This document shows, in pieces, positions 32,742 to 42,412 of a stretch of 64,000 nt of DNA. The stretch's first letter is position 1; every line of letters begins with the position of its first letter. Below the pieces are notes generated by a model, which made no database searches, was not told the DNA's origin, and was given only the letters and a program-made list of their open reading frames with translations. The translations under genes and the position numbers were made by a program. This DNA is from UBA5429 sp942493315. Its GTDB lineage: Bacteria > Bacteroidota > Bacteroidia > Bacteroidales > WCHB1-69. The stretch spans positions 1,798,001 to 1,862,000 of the forward strand of contig OW818690.1 in assembly GCA_942493315.1 (NCBI GenBank), given 5' to 3'.

Positions 32742-35231
32742 TTATTTTTTACGAGGAAACCTTTTTTTAGCTGTTGGAGTAGTGTTTTTGATAATCTCTA
32801 TACATTCTGCAAAGGTTAGATTTTCAGCAGTTGTTCCTTTTGGTATTTTGAAATTGTCAGTTCCGTTAGTGATATAAGCTCCATATCTGCCGTTCACCAC
32901 TTTGATGTTATCATTTTCCTGGAATGAAGCGATCACATTTTTGGTTTTCATATTATCGATGAGGTTTATCGCATTTTCTAAAGTGAGCGCTGCAGGAACC
33001 ATCCCTTTTTCCAATGTGATATTTTGATCGTTGTATTTTACATAAGGACCAAATTTACCGATAGCAACGAACACTTCATGTCCATTATGTTCTCCTAACA
33101 ATCTTGGAGCGCGATCTTTGTCCTGTTGAATTTTATCTTTGATCAATTCAATGGCTCGATCCAATTCAATCTCAGTTGGTTCTTCATCTTTTGGAAATGA
33201 AACATACGATTTTCCGAATTTGATATAAGGTCCAAATTTACCCATTCCGATAGAAACTTCATCTTCACCAAATTTACCTAATGTTCTGGGTAATTTAAAA
33301 AGATCCAAAGCTTCTTCCAATGTGATGGTTTCAATAAACTGGGATGCTTTCATGCGAGCATAACGAGGTTTTTTATCTTCATAATTCTCACCAATTTGAA
33401 CCATCGGACCATATTTTCCCAACTTGGCATACACATTAGCCATCGATTTAGGATCTTGTCCCAACAATCTTTCACCACTTGCCTTAGAGGAGTGGGAGAT
33501 TGCTTCTTCAATTGAATGGTGGAAGTTGTTGTAAAAATTTTCGATCATGTTTTGCCAGATCTTTTTTCCTTCTGCAATTTCGTCAAACTCTTTTTCAACA
33601 TCTGCGGTAAATCCATAATCCATGATCACTTCAAAATTGTTTTGAAGATATTCATTTACAACAATTCCAATATCAGTTGGGAATAGTTTATCTTTTTCAC
33701 TGCCATACTTTTCCATTTTGGCATGATCAGTAATTTCACCTTTTTTAAGAATCAACTGTGTAAATTCGCGTTCAAAACCGGTACGGTTATTTTTTACCAC
33801 ATATTCTCTTTTTTGGATCGTAGTGATTGTAGGAGCATAAGTGGAAGGTCTTCCGATTCCAAGTTCTTCCAGTTTTTTCACTAAGCTGGCTTCGGTATAT
33901 CTTGCCGGTGGTTGAGTATATCTTTGGGTTGCTTTGATTTCCCTAGCGCTTAAAGGGTCACCGGTTGAAACTGGAGGTAACCAACCTTTTATATCTTCAT
34001 CCTCCTCATCTTTTGATTCAATATACACTTTTAAAAATCCCTGAAATAATACCACTTCGCCTGATGCAACAAATTTTTCAGTTCTGTTTGAAATAGGTAT
34101 AGAGATCACAGTTTTTTCGATTTCAGCATCACTCATTTGCGAAGCTATCGTTCTTTTCCAGATCAATTCATACAATCTTTTGGCAAAAGTATCACCCGGA
34201 ATGGTCTGATTTGCCATAATGGTTGGACGAATCGCTTCATGCGCCTCTTGCGCCCCTTTTGTTTTTGATACAAATTTTCTGGTTTTGGAATACTCCTTAC
34301 CAAAACTTTTCTCAATCTCCTCTTTCGCTGAATGTAATGCATAGTCCGATAATACAACAGAATCGGTTCTCATGTAAGTGATATAACCCGCTTCATATAA
34401 TTGTTGAGCAATAACCATGGTTTTACTTACAGAATAGCCTAACTTACGCGCAGCTTCCTGTTGTAAAGTTGACGTTGTAAATGGAGGAGCTGGCGACTTT
34501 TTGGCTGGGTTTTTCTCAATAGCTGAAATATAAAAACTCGCTTCTTTGCAATCATTTAAAAATTTAAGTGCATCCTCTTTGGTTTCAAAACGATGATTTA
34601 AATCTGCATCAAATTCCATCTTTTTGTTTCCTTCAGGATAAAAATTACCCACAACTTTGTACGAAGATGTAGTTTTAAACTTCGTGATCTCTCTCTCTCT
34701 TTCCACAATTAATTTAACTGCAACAGACTGAACACGACCTGCAGAAAGTTGTGGTTTCACTTTTCTCCACAATACTGGGGATAATTCAAATCCCACTAAT
34801 CGATCTAATATTCTGCGGGCTTGTTGAGCATTTACTAAGTCAATATCTAAAGTTCTGGGATTTTGAATCGCTTTTTCGATGGCATTTTTTGTAATTTCAT
34901 GAAAAACAATCCTTTTTACCTTATTAGCAGGAATTTGAGCTGCTTCCATCAAGTGCCATGAAATAGCTTCTCCTTCGCGGTCATCATCGGTTGCAAGTAG
35001 AACGTATTCAACTTCCTGAGCCATTTTTTTGATATCTGTAATCAACTTCTTCTTGTCAGGCATGATTTCATAGTTAGGTAAAAACCCTTTTGTGACATCA
35101 ATTCCAATCTCTTTTTGTGGTAAATCCCTAACATGACCTTTACTTGAGATCACTTCATAATCTTTATCGATAAATTTTTGAATTGTTTTAGCCTTGGCAG
35201 GTGACTCAACGATGATTAGTTGTTTGCTCAT
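32742..35231 (-). CDS. topA: DNA topoisomerase I (type IA)
   Basis: An 829-residue type IA topoisomerase. It has an N-terminal TOPRIM domain (LIIVESPAKAKTIQKF, LLATDDDREGEAISWHL) and the core with catalytic tyrosine in GYITYMRTDS, preceded by PPFTTSTLQQEAARKLG. The C-terminal part (about 600-829) carries several TopA C-terminal repeats (KYGPMVQIG, KFGPYIKFG, KFGPYVKY, RYGAYITNG) instead of cysteine zinc ribbons; this is usual in this phylum. It relaxes negative supercoils behind transcription and replication. The C-terminus is lysine-rich. Confidence 0.97.
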   Translation of the reverse strand: MSKQLIIVESPAKAKTIQKFIDKDYEVISSKGHVRDLPQKEIGIDVTKGFLPNYEIMPDKKKLITDIKKMAQEVEYVLLATDDDREGEAISWHLMEAAQIPANKVKRIVFHEITKNAIEKAIQNPRTLDIDLVNAQQARRILDRLVGFELSPVLWRKVKPQLSAGRVQSVAVKLIVEREREITKFKTTSSYKVVGNFYPEGNKKMEFDADLNHRFETKEDALKFLNDCKEASFYISAIEKNPAKKSPAPPFTTSTLQQEAARKLGYSVSKTMVIAQQLYEAGYITYMRTDSVVLSDYALHSAKEEIEKSFGKEYSKTRKFVSKTKGAQEAHEAIRPTIMANQTIPGDTFAKRLYELIWKRTIASQMSDAEIEKTVISIPISNRTEKFVASGEVVLFQGFLKVYIESKDEEDEDIKGWLPPVSTGDPLSAREIKATQRYTQPPARYTEASLVKKLEELGIGRPSTYAPTITTIQKREYVVKNNRTGFEREFTQLILKKGEITDHAKMEKYGSEKDKLFPTDIGIVVNEYLQNNFEVIMDYGFTADVEKEFDEIAEGKKIWQNMIENFYNNFHHSIEEAISHSSKASGERLLGQDPKSMANVYAKLGKYGPMVQIGENYEDKKPRYARMKASQFIETITLEEALDLFKLPRTLGKFGEDEVSIGMGKFGPYIKFGKSYVSFPKDEEPTEIELDRAIELIKDKIQQDKDRAPRLLGEHNGHEVFVAIGKFGPYVKYNDQNITLEKGMVPAALTLENAINLIDNMKTKNVIASFQENDNIKVVNGRYGAYITNGTDNFKIPKGTTAENLTFAECIEIIKNTTPTAKKRFPRKK

Positions 35232-35253
35232 TTTATATTGTTTTGTGGTTTAA

Positions 35254-35832
35254 TTAATCTTTTTTTATAAATAGATGATGCCCTAAAAGTTCTTCCGCTT
35301 CAGAAAACCGTTTTTCAGCGATCATTTTTCTAATTTGTGTGGATCTTACTGCAATATCATGAAGTAAAAATTCATCAATTTTGATCACTTCAATTCCGTT
35401 ATTTTCACACAATTCATGAGTGCTCGAATAATCTCCCTCTCTATTTTTCCCAAATCTGTGATTTGGTCCCATCACTATTGCTTTAGCACCAATTTTGTTA
35501 ATCAATACATTTTTGATAAATTCATCAGATGTCATCGAAGCAAATTCTACTGAAAATGGTATAACTAACAAATAATCAATATTTTCAGAACACAATAATG
35601 TCTTCTTTTGATCAAAAGTAGAAATGAGAAAAAAATCAGAATGGTTATATAAAACTTCACGTGGATGAGGATTAAATGTAATGACAACACTTATTAATCC
35701 CTTATCTTTTGCTGTTTGAGTAAGTTGTTGTAAAACTCTGCGGTGTCCTTGATGTACACCATCAAATGAACCAATAGTGACTACAGCATCTTTGATTTTT
35801 GGAAAATTGTCAATATAATCTATAATGATCAT
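35254..35832 (-). CDS. FMN adenylyltransferase domain of RibF, without riboflavin kinase domain
   Basis: A 192-residue protein matching only the N-terminal nucleotidyltransferase half of bifunctional RibF. Its motifs are intact: GSFDGVHQGHRRVLQ, ITFNPHPREVL, GPNHRFGKNREGD and RSTQIRKMI. The roughly 120-residue riboflavin kinase domain is absent. Only 22 nt separate the stop from topA, so there is no hidden remnant. It could make FAD from FMN, with the kinase encoded elsewhere, or serve another nucleotidyl transfer. It sits 4 nt after pheT and is co-transcribed. Confidence 0.85.
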   Translation of the reverse strand: MIIIDYIDNFPKIKDAVVTIGSFDGVHQGHRRVLQQLTQTAKDKGLISVVITFNPHPREVLYNHSDFFLISTFDQKKTLLCSENIDYLLVIPFSVEFASMTSDEFIKNVLINKIGAKAIVMGPNHRFGKNREGDYSSTHELCENNGIEVIKIDEFLLHDIAVRSTQIRKMIAEKRFSEAEELLGHHLFIKKD

Positions 35833-35836
35833 GCAG

Positions 35837-38296
35837 TTATCTTAGTTTTGCTCCACACTCACGTTCAAACGCAGAGATTAGTTTGTTCATAATTTTATTA
35901 ATTTCTTCTTCAGTAAACGTTTTTTCATGATGCTGTAAAACGAAATTCAAAGCATAAGATTTTTTATTACTGTCGATTTTATCTCCCTCATATACATCAA
36001 ATAAGGATACCTTTTTTAATTTAGAACCACCTGCTTTAAATGCAATTTGTTCTAGAGTATCGTAAGTGATGTTTTTATCCAACACCAAAGCTAAATCTCT
36101 CTTAACGGTTGGATATGAAGGTATATTTTTGTACTGAACAATATTGTTGACAGCTATGTTTTGTAATAATTTGAAATTAAACTCAGCATAATAAACCGGT
36201 TTTTTGATATCAAATGATTTCAAAACTTTAGGATGAATCTGTCCGAATTGAACCAAAACCTGATCTTCATATTTGTAAATCAAGTGTTCCAAAAAATATG
36301 GATGTTCGATAGTCTCATAAGCTATTTCAGTAGAAGGAAAATTTACTTTTGCAAAAATATTATGAATTGTATTTTTTAAGTAAAAGAAATCCACATCCAC
36401 ACTTTTTTGATTCCATGTACTTTCCAATCTCTCCCCGGTAAGCCATATAGCAAATTCCTCCTTTTCAACATATCGTTTGGTTACATCATCCCCTTTTTGA
36501 GTTTCAGGATTAAAGTGGTAGGTTTTTCCAAATTCAAAAAGTTGTAAATTTATATTTCGAGTATTGGTGTTTCTTATGATCGTTTCAAGTCCTGAAAATA
36601 ACATCGATTGCCTCATCGCATTCAAATCACTACTTAATGGATTCACTAAGTCAATGCGCTCTTGTTCATTGATAAAATCGAACATTTCTGCATAGCGACC
36701 GGAAGTAATCGAATTATTCATCACTTCATAAAATCCGTTACCTACCAAATACTGAGAAATCAACAATTGCATTTTAGCTAATGATGTTTCGGTTTTTTTG
36801 TTAGGAGTGTATAAGAGCTGTTCAGGGATCTCAACATTATTATACCCATAAATTCTGAGTATATCTTCGATTAAGTCCACAGGTCTTGTAATATCCGTTT
36901 TATTCAAAGGAACAGTTACCAAGAGTTGTTCTCCATCAACATGTGAAATTTCAAAACCTAATGATACTAAGATGTTAGAGATTGTATTAAGATCAATATA
37001 TTTTCCAATCAACTTTTCAACTTCAGAAACAGAAAGGGTAATAGATGGTCTTTCGATCTCAGTTGGATAAATATCAATAATTTCAGAAACTAAAGTGCCT
37101 CCCGCAATATCCTGAATTAAATTGGCAGCTCTTTTAATTGCATAAACAGTGATTTCAGGGTCACAACCTCTTTCAAAGCGGAAAGAAGCATCTGTTTTGA
37201 GATTATGCCTTTTTGATGTTTTTCTAACTGAAACAGGATTAAAATAGGCACTTTCAATAAAAATGTTTTTTGTTTTAGTAGTAACGCCGGAATTCAAACC
37301 GCCATAAACACCGGCAATACACATTCCTTCTTTTTGGTTGCAAATCATCAAATCCTCTTCATCCAATTTAATTTCGTTACCATCTAATGTGATGAATGGA
37401 GTTTCATTGGGAAGATTTTTAACTATGATTTTGTTCCCGGTTATATAATCGCTGTCAAAAGCATGTAACGGTTGCCCAATTTCAAACATGATATATTGAG
37501 TAATATCAACAATGTTGTTTACAGGTCTAATTCCAATCGATTTTAGTCTATTTTGGAGCCATTCAGGGGAATCAGTTACATTTACATTTTCAAAACAAAG
37601 TCCTGTATAACGGGGACAAGCAGCATGATTTTCAATATCAATACTTACTTTGTGATTTTTGGAAGATGGGATAATATCTGTAGTACTTGGTAAAAGTAAT
37701 GGAGAACAGGAAATATTGTTTTGTTTTAGCACAGCAAAAAGGTCTCTGGCTACACCAAAATGGGATGTGGCATCACTTCTGTTTGGGGTAATACCAATTT
37801 CAAAAATATAATCGTTTTCAATTTTAAAATAGTCAGAAGCTAACGTTCCTACTTTTATATTTTCAGGAAGAACCATAATACCATCGTGTGAATGTCCAAT
37901 TCCCATTTCATCTTCAGCACAGATCATCCCTTCAGAGGCACAACCTCTAATTTTTGACTTTTTAATTACAAATGACGAATCTTCTGAATATATTGTTGTT
38001 CCAATTGTAGCTACAACCACTTTTTGACCCGCTTTTACGTTTGTAGCACCGCAAACAATATTCAATGGAGTATTTTCTCCAATATTTACTGTAGTGACAT
38101 GTAAGTGGTCAGAATCAGGGTGATCCTCACAAGTTAATACCTCTCCAATCACAAATCCTTTTAACCCACCCTTAATAGTTTCATATAATTCAATTGATTC
38201 CACTTCTAACCCACAACTGGTTAGCCTTTTCCCTGTTTCTTCAGGATCAAGATGGAAAGAAATGTACTGTTTTAGCCAATTGAATGAAATCTTCAT
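35837..38296 (-). CDS. pheT: Phenylalanine-tRNA ligase beta subunit
   Basis: An 819-residue subunit of normal length. It opens MKISFNWLKQYI, has the tRNA-binding EMAP/OB domain (about 40-150, VCGATNVKAGQKVVVAT), the B3/B4 editing domain, B5 (about 400-480) and a C-terminal ferredoxin-fold anticodon-binding domain (YPTVKRDLALVLDKNITYDTLEQI). It works as alpha2beta2 with PheS, whose gene is not in the window. It heads a run with ribF-like, topA, the ureohydrolase-fold gene and DUF3078. A TATTTTTG box lies at 38351-38358. Confidence 0.97.
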   Translation of the reverse strand: MKISFNWLKQYISFHLDPEETGKRLTSCGLEVESIELYETIKGGLKGFVIGEVLTCEDHPDSDHLHVTTVNIGENTPLNIVCGATNVKAGQKVVVATIGTTIYSEDSSFVIKKSKIRGCASEGMICAEDEMGIGHSHDGIMVLPENIKVGTLASDYFKIENDYIFEIGITPNRSDATSHFGVARDLFAVLKQNNISCSPLLLPSTTDIIPSSKNHKVSIDIENHAACPRYTGLCFENVNVTDSPEWLQNRLKSIGIRPVNNIVDITQYIMFEIGQPLHAFDSDYITGNKIIVKNLPNETPFITLDGNEIKLDEEDLMICNQKEGMCIAGVYGGLNSGVTTKTKNIFIESAYFNPVSVRKTSKRHNLKTDASFRFERGCDPEITVYAIKRAANLIQDIAGGTLVSEIIDIYPTEIERPSITLSVSEVEKLIGKYIDLNTISNILVSLGFEISHVDGEQLLVTVPLNKTDITRPVDLIEDILRIYGYNNVEIPEQLLYTPNKKTETSLAKMQLLISQYLVGNGFYEVMNNSITSGRYAEMFDFINEQERIDLVNPLSSDLNAMRQSMLFSGLETIIRNTNTRNINLQLFEFGKTYHFNPETQKGDDVTKRYVEKEEFAIWLTGERLESTWNQKSVDVDFFYLKNTIHNIFAKVNFPSTEIAYETIEHPYFLEHLIYKYEDQVLVQFGQIHPKVLKSFDIKKPVYYAEFNFKLLQNIAVNNIVQYKNIPSYPTVKRDLALVLDKNITYDTLEQIAFKAGGSKLKKVSLFDVYEGDKIDSNKKSYALNFVLQHHEKTFTEEEINKIMNKLISAFERECGAKLR

Positions 38297-38350
38297 ATAT
38301 CTTTTGTTTAGTTTTTTAACTTTGTTTTAGACGAGATTAAAATCGAACCG

Positions 38351-38358
38351 CAAAAATA
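38351..38358 (-). promoter_or_regulatory. pheT: Predicted -7 box (TATTTTTG) of the pheT operon
   Basis: The reverse strand reads TATTTTTG 55 nt upstream of the pheT ATG, the only good TAnnTTTG match before this five-gene run. No phenylalanine-codon leader peptide was noticed. Confidence 0.5.
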
Positions 38359-38483
38359 CAATATTATTATATTTTTAATATTACATTTTTTACTTTTTTT
38401 ATAAAAAAAATGTTTATGTACAATTAATACACCCTATTTATCATTAAATCAACAAAATAAAGTTTTTTAAAATATTATATCCC

Positions 38484-38747
38484 CATCAACCGTCAACTGC
38501 CCCTGTCACCTGTCCCTGTTACCTGTTACCTGTCACCTGTTACCTGTTACCTGTTACCTGTCACCTGTCACCTGTCACCTGTTACCTGTCACCTGTCACC
38601 TGTCACCTGTTACCTGTCACCTGTTACCTGTCACCTATCACCTGTCCCCTGTCACCTGTCACCTGTCCCCTGTCACCTATCACCTGTCACCTGTCCCCTG
38701 TCACCTGTCACCTATTACCTGTTACCTGTTACCTGTTACCTGTCACC
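38484..38747. repeat. Large heptamer tandem array (tgttacc/tgtcacc/tgtcccc, about 37 units)
   Basis: Roughly 37 imperfect 7-bp units with variation mainly at positions 3-5 and a few 6-bp units near the left edge. The unit is the reverse complement of that at 8351-8443. It lies upstream of pheT and next to the IS1182 element. It has no spacers and no coding potential. Confidence 0.97.
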
Positions 38748-38749
38748 TC

Positions 38750-38777
38750 TTCTTTCGTCCTTAGTCTTTAGTCTTTA
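38750..38777. repeat. Left part of a heptamer array (ctttagt) split by the IS1182 insertion
   Basis: About four 7-bp units (cgtcctt, agtcttt, agtcttt, ag...). The array resumes at 40496 on the other side of the IS as tttagttcttagtcttt; removing the IS and one TTTA duplicate restores a continuous heptamer phase. Confidence 0.8.
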
Positions 38778-40499
38778 GAGGATGTGTAAATATAAAATTG
38801 CAAACTAATATTTTTTTGCAGTTTGATTTTTAAACCTAATCAGAGAACTCCATATTTTCTATTGTGGTTTTTTATGGTGGATCTCAATGCTGGATTTAGT
38901 TTAAAAAGTAAAAAATTGGGGTTTTTAGGCCCAATTTATTAACTTTTGCATTAATTTTTCAAAAGGTTCAATGTTTATTAGTCGCTTAAAGTTATAAGCG
39001 GTCGAGATCAAGTCTATTTCGATCTGTACTTTTTCCTTTCCTCTTAGTTTTAATGGTATTTGTCCAAGCCAATTTTTAATTGTTCCATGATGGTGTTCAA
39101 CAATTGTCTTTCGCTTTTTGATAAGATCTTTATTATCTTTTGATTCTAAAAATGCTTTGTAATTAGTAATAAATTGATCATCAATTCTTTTTGATATTAT
39201 TCTCCCAATTTTTGATTTTGTACATTTAGATTTTTTACTACAACCTTCGCATTCTTTACCTTGATATTTTTTATAAGCTTTACCTTTATACTTAATATAA
39301 TTACGTATCTTCTTTAGTTTCTTCCCCTCTGAACAATAAAAACAATCTTCTTCTTCGTTATAATTAAAAGTAATCCCCTCTTTTTTTTTGAGTTTCTTCT
39401 GATTGCCATATTCTTGAATAGGAACAACAACATTCATTTTTTGATTTTCAATTAATTCTTTTAATTGATCTTCATTGCCGTAACCGGTATCTGCTATAAG
39501 AGTTTCAGGAGTTAACCCAACTTGTTCTTTTACTGCATTTACATTATCCTCTAAACAATCAATATCGTTTTGCTTATCGGTTACATCCATTTGAACAATC
39601 ATATGATGTTCGGCATCTACGGTGGATTGAACATTATATCCTGGCATGAAGCCAGATTTGTCTTTCATCGTTTTAGCTTCCGGATCAGAAGGGTAAATCG
39701 ATTCAAGATCTCTTGTTTCTAGTTCATTTTTGATTCTTTCTAATCTAGCAACTTCTTTTTCTAATGCTACAATTTTCTTTAATAATGAATCATCCACTTG
39801 ACTCTTTTCCGACAAGTTCGCAATATCCTCTTCCAACTGTTCTATAATATCATTATTCTCAATTTGTTCTAAATATTTAGTCAACTCACTTTCACAGTAG
39901 ATGAGTTTATTGTTGATTTTTTCTAAAGATAATGAATTTCTACTTGTATTAGCTTTAAGTTTTGTTCCATCTGTTGCCATTAGCTTTCCAGAAATATATT
40001 TCTCTTTAGTTAAAAACTTGCGAAAAGCTATGGTAAAAGTTCTTATAGAATCAGAATTATATTTTCTAAAATCAGAAATGGTTTTATGATCTGGTTTTAA
40101 ACCTTCTAACAAAAACATAACTTCAATATTTCTGTGTGTTTCTACTTCTAGATCTCTACTTGATGAAATTTTATTAATAAACCCATAAATATATAGTTTT
40201 ACTAGCACTTCAAATGGATAGGCAGACCTTCCAACACGCTTTTTACCCTTACTAAACTCAATTTCTGAGTTATTTGATACCATTTTATCAACAAAAACAT
40301 CCAATATTCGTATATAATGATCCGATGGTATGGAATCATTAAGACTAATTGGCATTATTATTTGGTCTCTATTTTGTCCTTTTATATAGCTCATATACTT
40401 GATAATCAGGATGTAAAGATACAAAAAATATCGATACACTCGGCAGTTTTGAGCACTTTTTTATCAGAAAAATTGGTTAGTTTTTACACAGCCTCTTTA
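38774..40499 (-). mobile_element. IS1182-family insertion sequence with terminal inverted repeats and TTTA target duplication
   Basis: The element spans about 38778-40495 (1.72 kb). The left end reads gaggatgtgtaaa and the reverse complement of the right end reads gaggctgtgtaaa, an imperfect terminal inverted repeat. Directly outside, TTTA occurs on both sides (38774-38777 and 40496-40499), a 4-bp target duplication. The transposase gene is full length. The insertion sits inside a heptamer array and at the exact 3' end of rnpA. Confidence 0.85.
38925..40394 (-). CDS. IS1182-family transposase
   Basis: A 489-residue transposase from the ATG at 40394 (the frame extends to a GTG at 40439, but MSYIKGQNRDQIIMPISLNDSIP is the family start). 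The N-terminal DUF772-type domain is followed by a coiled-coil insertion (about 165-225). The DDE core shows D in ATDGTKLKANTSRN, D in IADTGYGNEDQ and E in VEHHHGTIKNWLG. A cysteine cluster (CFYCSEGKKLKK...CEGCSKKSKC) lies between the second and third catalytic residues, as usual for IS1182/IS4-like enzymes. The frame is intact, so the element may be mobile. Confidence 0.93.
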   Translation of the reverse strand: MSYIKGQNRDQIIMPISLNDSIPSDHYIRILDVFVDKMVSNNSEIEFSKGKKRVGRSAYPFEVLVKLYIYGFINKISSSRDLEVETHRNIEVMFLLEGLKPDHKTISDFRKYNSDSIRTFTIAFRKFLTKEKYISGKLMATDGTKLKANTSRNSLSLEKINNKLIYCESELTKYLEQIENNDIIEQLEEDIANLSEKSQVDDSLLKKIVALEKEVARLERIKNELETRDLESIYPSDPEAKTMKDKSGFMPGYNVQSTVDAEHHMIVQMDVTDKQNDIDCLEDNVNAVKEQVGLTPETLIADTGYGNEDQLKELIENQKMNVVVPIQEYGNQKKLKKKEGITFNYNEEEDCFYCSEGKKLKKIRNYIKYKGKAYKKYQGKECEGCSKKSKCTKSKIGRIISKRIDDQFITNYKAFLESKDNKDLIKKRKTIVEHHHGTIKNWLGQIPLKLRGKEKVQIEIDLISTAYNFKRLINIEPFEKLMQKLINWA

Positions 40500-40903
40500 G
40501 TTCTTAGTCTTTCCAAAATTTGAACCACACTCTTTTCAATATTGGAGTAAGGCAGGATCTCTTTAGATATAAAAACAAAAATGATCTGTATTTTTTTATT
40601 TTGATTAAAATGGCTGTCGCAATAAATCAATTTATTGTGCAATCTGTAAGCTTCTTTGGTTCTACGTTTAATGAGATTTCTGAAAACAGCTTTTTTAAAA
40701 AGTCGTTTGGAAACACTTACAGTCATTTGATTCCAATCTACATCAGATTTCTTATCACTAATGAGATAGTAACACTTAAAAGGGTAAACAAAAATGGTCT
40801 GGTTTTGGTCAATAATTGACTGAATCTCCTTTTTTGAACAAAGTCTTTCGGCTTTTACAAATGTCTTTAGGGAGCGAATCAAATTATCGTCTTCTTGTTG
40901 CAT
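40484..40903 (-). CDS. rnpA: Ribonuclease P protein component (3' end altered by IS1182)
   Basis: A 139-residue basic protein with the RnpA signature VFRNLIKRRTKEAYR preceded by VSKRLFKKA. It binds the catalytic RNase P RNA and helps process tRNA 5' ends. The last residues, EAV, and the TAA stop are encoded by the terminal inverted repeat of the IS1182 element. Without the insertion the frame would end at nearly the same point (about ERLRTKD-stop), so function is probably retained. It overlaps hemD by 20 nt, the arrangement common in Bacteroidota. Confidence 0.92.
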   Translation of the reverse strand: MQQEDDNLIRSLKTFVKAERLCSKKEIQSIIDQNQTIFVYPFKCYYLISDKKSDVDWNQMTVSVSKRLFKKAVFRNLIKRRTKEAYRLHNKLIYCDSHFNQNKKIQIIFVFISKEILPYSNIEKSVVQILERLRTKEAV

Positions 40904-41648
40904 GTTCTTTCAAGAAGTGATCAAGCGCTACATTTATTGAAGGTGCTTCCTTTGTAGGAGCTTCAATATGTAAAGTCCAACCTTCGTTTTTCACAGCTTC
41001 ACATGCTGCAATACCTAATGCTCCAAATGCTTTTTCCCCTTGAACAAAATCCGGAAAATTAGTTTTTAATGAATGGATACCGGAGGGACTAAAAAATACA
41101 ATCAAATCATATTTATCTAGCTCAACATCATGTATCAAATCTGCAGGAACTGTATTAAAAACGACTGCCTGATTATATTCAATGGCGTGTTTTTGAAAAA
41201 AATCAGAATAATGAGTTCCCATGCCATCAGCACCGCATGGAATTAAAAATTGTAAATCTTTATTTTTTAACAAAAGATCAAAAATACCGGAAGGGTTGTT
41301 GTTTTTAGCAAAGAATATTTTTCTTTTGCGATAAGGAATATATTTTTGAAGGTAATGAGCAATCTGATCCGTTATACAGAAATATTTCATCGATTCAGGT
41401 ATCTCAATCCTTAAATCTTTTACTAAATTAAAAAAATGATCAATAGTGGTTGTACTTGCAAAAACAATAGCCGAATGATTTAATATATTGATTTTTGATT
41501 TTCTGAAGTCAATAGCTTGCACACTCTCGATTTTGAAAAATTTGTAAAAATCAATATTGATGCTATATTTCTTCTTCAACTCAGCATAAGGAGATTTTTC
41601 AAAATCAACCGGTGCAACTTGTGAAATTAAGATGTTTTTAATTTTCAT
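40884..41648 (-). CDS. hemD: Uroporphyrinogen-III synthase
   Basis: A 254-residue protein with the two-lobed HemD pattern: an N-terminal lobe opening with ILISQVAPVDFEKSPYAELKKKY, a linker, and the second lobe with FLIPCGADGMG and IVFFSPSGIHSLKTNFPDF followed by FGALGIAACEAVKNEG. It cyclises hydroxymethylbilane to uroporphyrinogen III in tetrapyrrole synthesis. Sequence conservation in this family is low; the FSPSG and IAACEAV motifs and the Bacteroidota gene order DUF4271-hemD-rnpA support the call. No other heme gene is nearby. Confidence 0.88.
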   Translation of the reverse strand: MKIKNILISQVAPVDFEKSPYAELKKKYSINIDFYKFFKIESVQAIDFRKSKINILNHSAIVFASTTTIDHFFNLVKDLRIEIPESMKYFCITDQIAHYLQKYIPYRKRKIFFAKNNNPSGIFDLLLKNKDLQFLIPCGADGMGTHYSDFFQKHAIEYNQAVVFNTVPADLIHDVELDKYDLIVFFSPSGIHSLKTNFPDFVQGEKAFGALGIAACEAVKNEGWTLHIEAPTKEAPSINVALDHFLKEHATRRR

Positions 41649-41679
41649 TTTTTAGCACATTTAAATCATTCATTTTCAA

Positions 41680-42402
41680 TTATTTATTTAATTGTATCAT
41701 CAGTTTAATGATTATTAAATAAGGTAGAATTTCAAGAGTGCAAAAATATATAAAAAATTGTAACAAATGAATCCTTTTTGGATTAATTGTAAAAATATTA
41801 AAGTAAGTAATTGAAAATGTGATGGATAGGAATGGAATAGATAACAAAATCAATCTCCAATATCCGGAATATAACGATAATGGAATTAAAATCATAAATC
41901 CAATGGCATTGGTAAATTGAAGAAGTAATTTGTACAAAACGTATTGTGAAAATTCCTCTTTATAATCAAACATCTGAAAATAAAGGTATGAAAAAAGTTT
42001 TTTTATTAAAAAATCGATAATAACCAAAAATGTAATTACTCCTAAAAGAAGATAAGGATTTAAAAAATTAAATAGTTTTGGAAAGTAATACTGAACAATA
42101 AGGTATAAAAATAGGGCTTCAACCATAAAAATGATCAAATGTATCCAAATAAAGAGGTTTTTATTGGCCAATTTGCCCTCTCTTAAAAGTTGAGAGAGAT
42201 GTCGTTTAGAGAATAAAGAGGTTAGAAGTAATGTAAACCGTTGTTTGAATGTAGCATATAAAATAGCGATCCCAACTAAAGCAATCAAAAGTATGGAAGT
42301 GGTAATAGTATGGTTATCACTGATGTAAACAAGAGAGTTCCCGGAAAGTTGTTCACGGGAACTCTCAAATACGCTCCACTGGTTTATGGCTGAAAGATTC
42401 AA
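41680..42402 (-). CDS. DUF4271 membrane protein
   Basis: A 240-residue protein with about six to seven hydrophobic helices after a soluble N-terminal segment (about 1-35), matching the Bacteroidota family DUF4271, of unknown function. The only available start in this frame near the expected length is a TTG at 42402 (no ATG until deep inside), 10 nt after the preceding T9SS gene. It precedes hemD and rnpA in the conserved phylum arrangement, but no function follows from that. Confidence 0.75.
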   Translation of the reverse strand: MNLSAINQWSVFESSREQLSGNSLVYISDNHTITTSILLIALVGIAILYATFKQRFTLLLTSLFSKRHLSQLLREGKLANKNLFIWIHLIIFMVEALFLYLIVQYYFPKLFNFLNPYLLLGVITFLVIIDFLIKKLFSYLYFQMFDYKEEFSQYVLYKLLLQFTNAIGFMILIPLSLYSGYWRLILLSIPFLSITFSITYFNIFTINPKRIHLLQFFIYFCTLEILPYLIIIKLMIQLNK

Positions 42403-42412
42403 AATAAAATAT

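Noticed and set aside
38484..38747. Possible CRISPR array.
   Set aside because: Repeats are 7 bp and directly contiguous, with no spacers and no cas genes. The same applies to 30414-30539 and 8351-8583.
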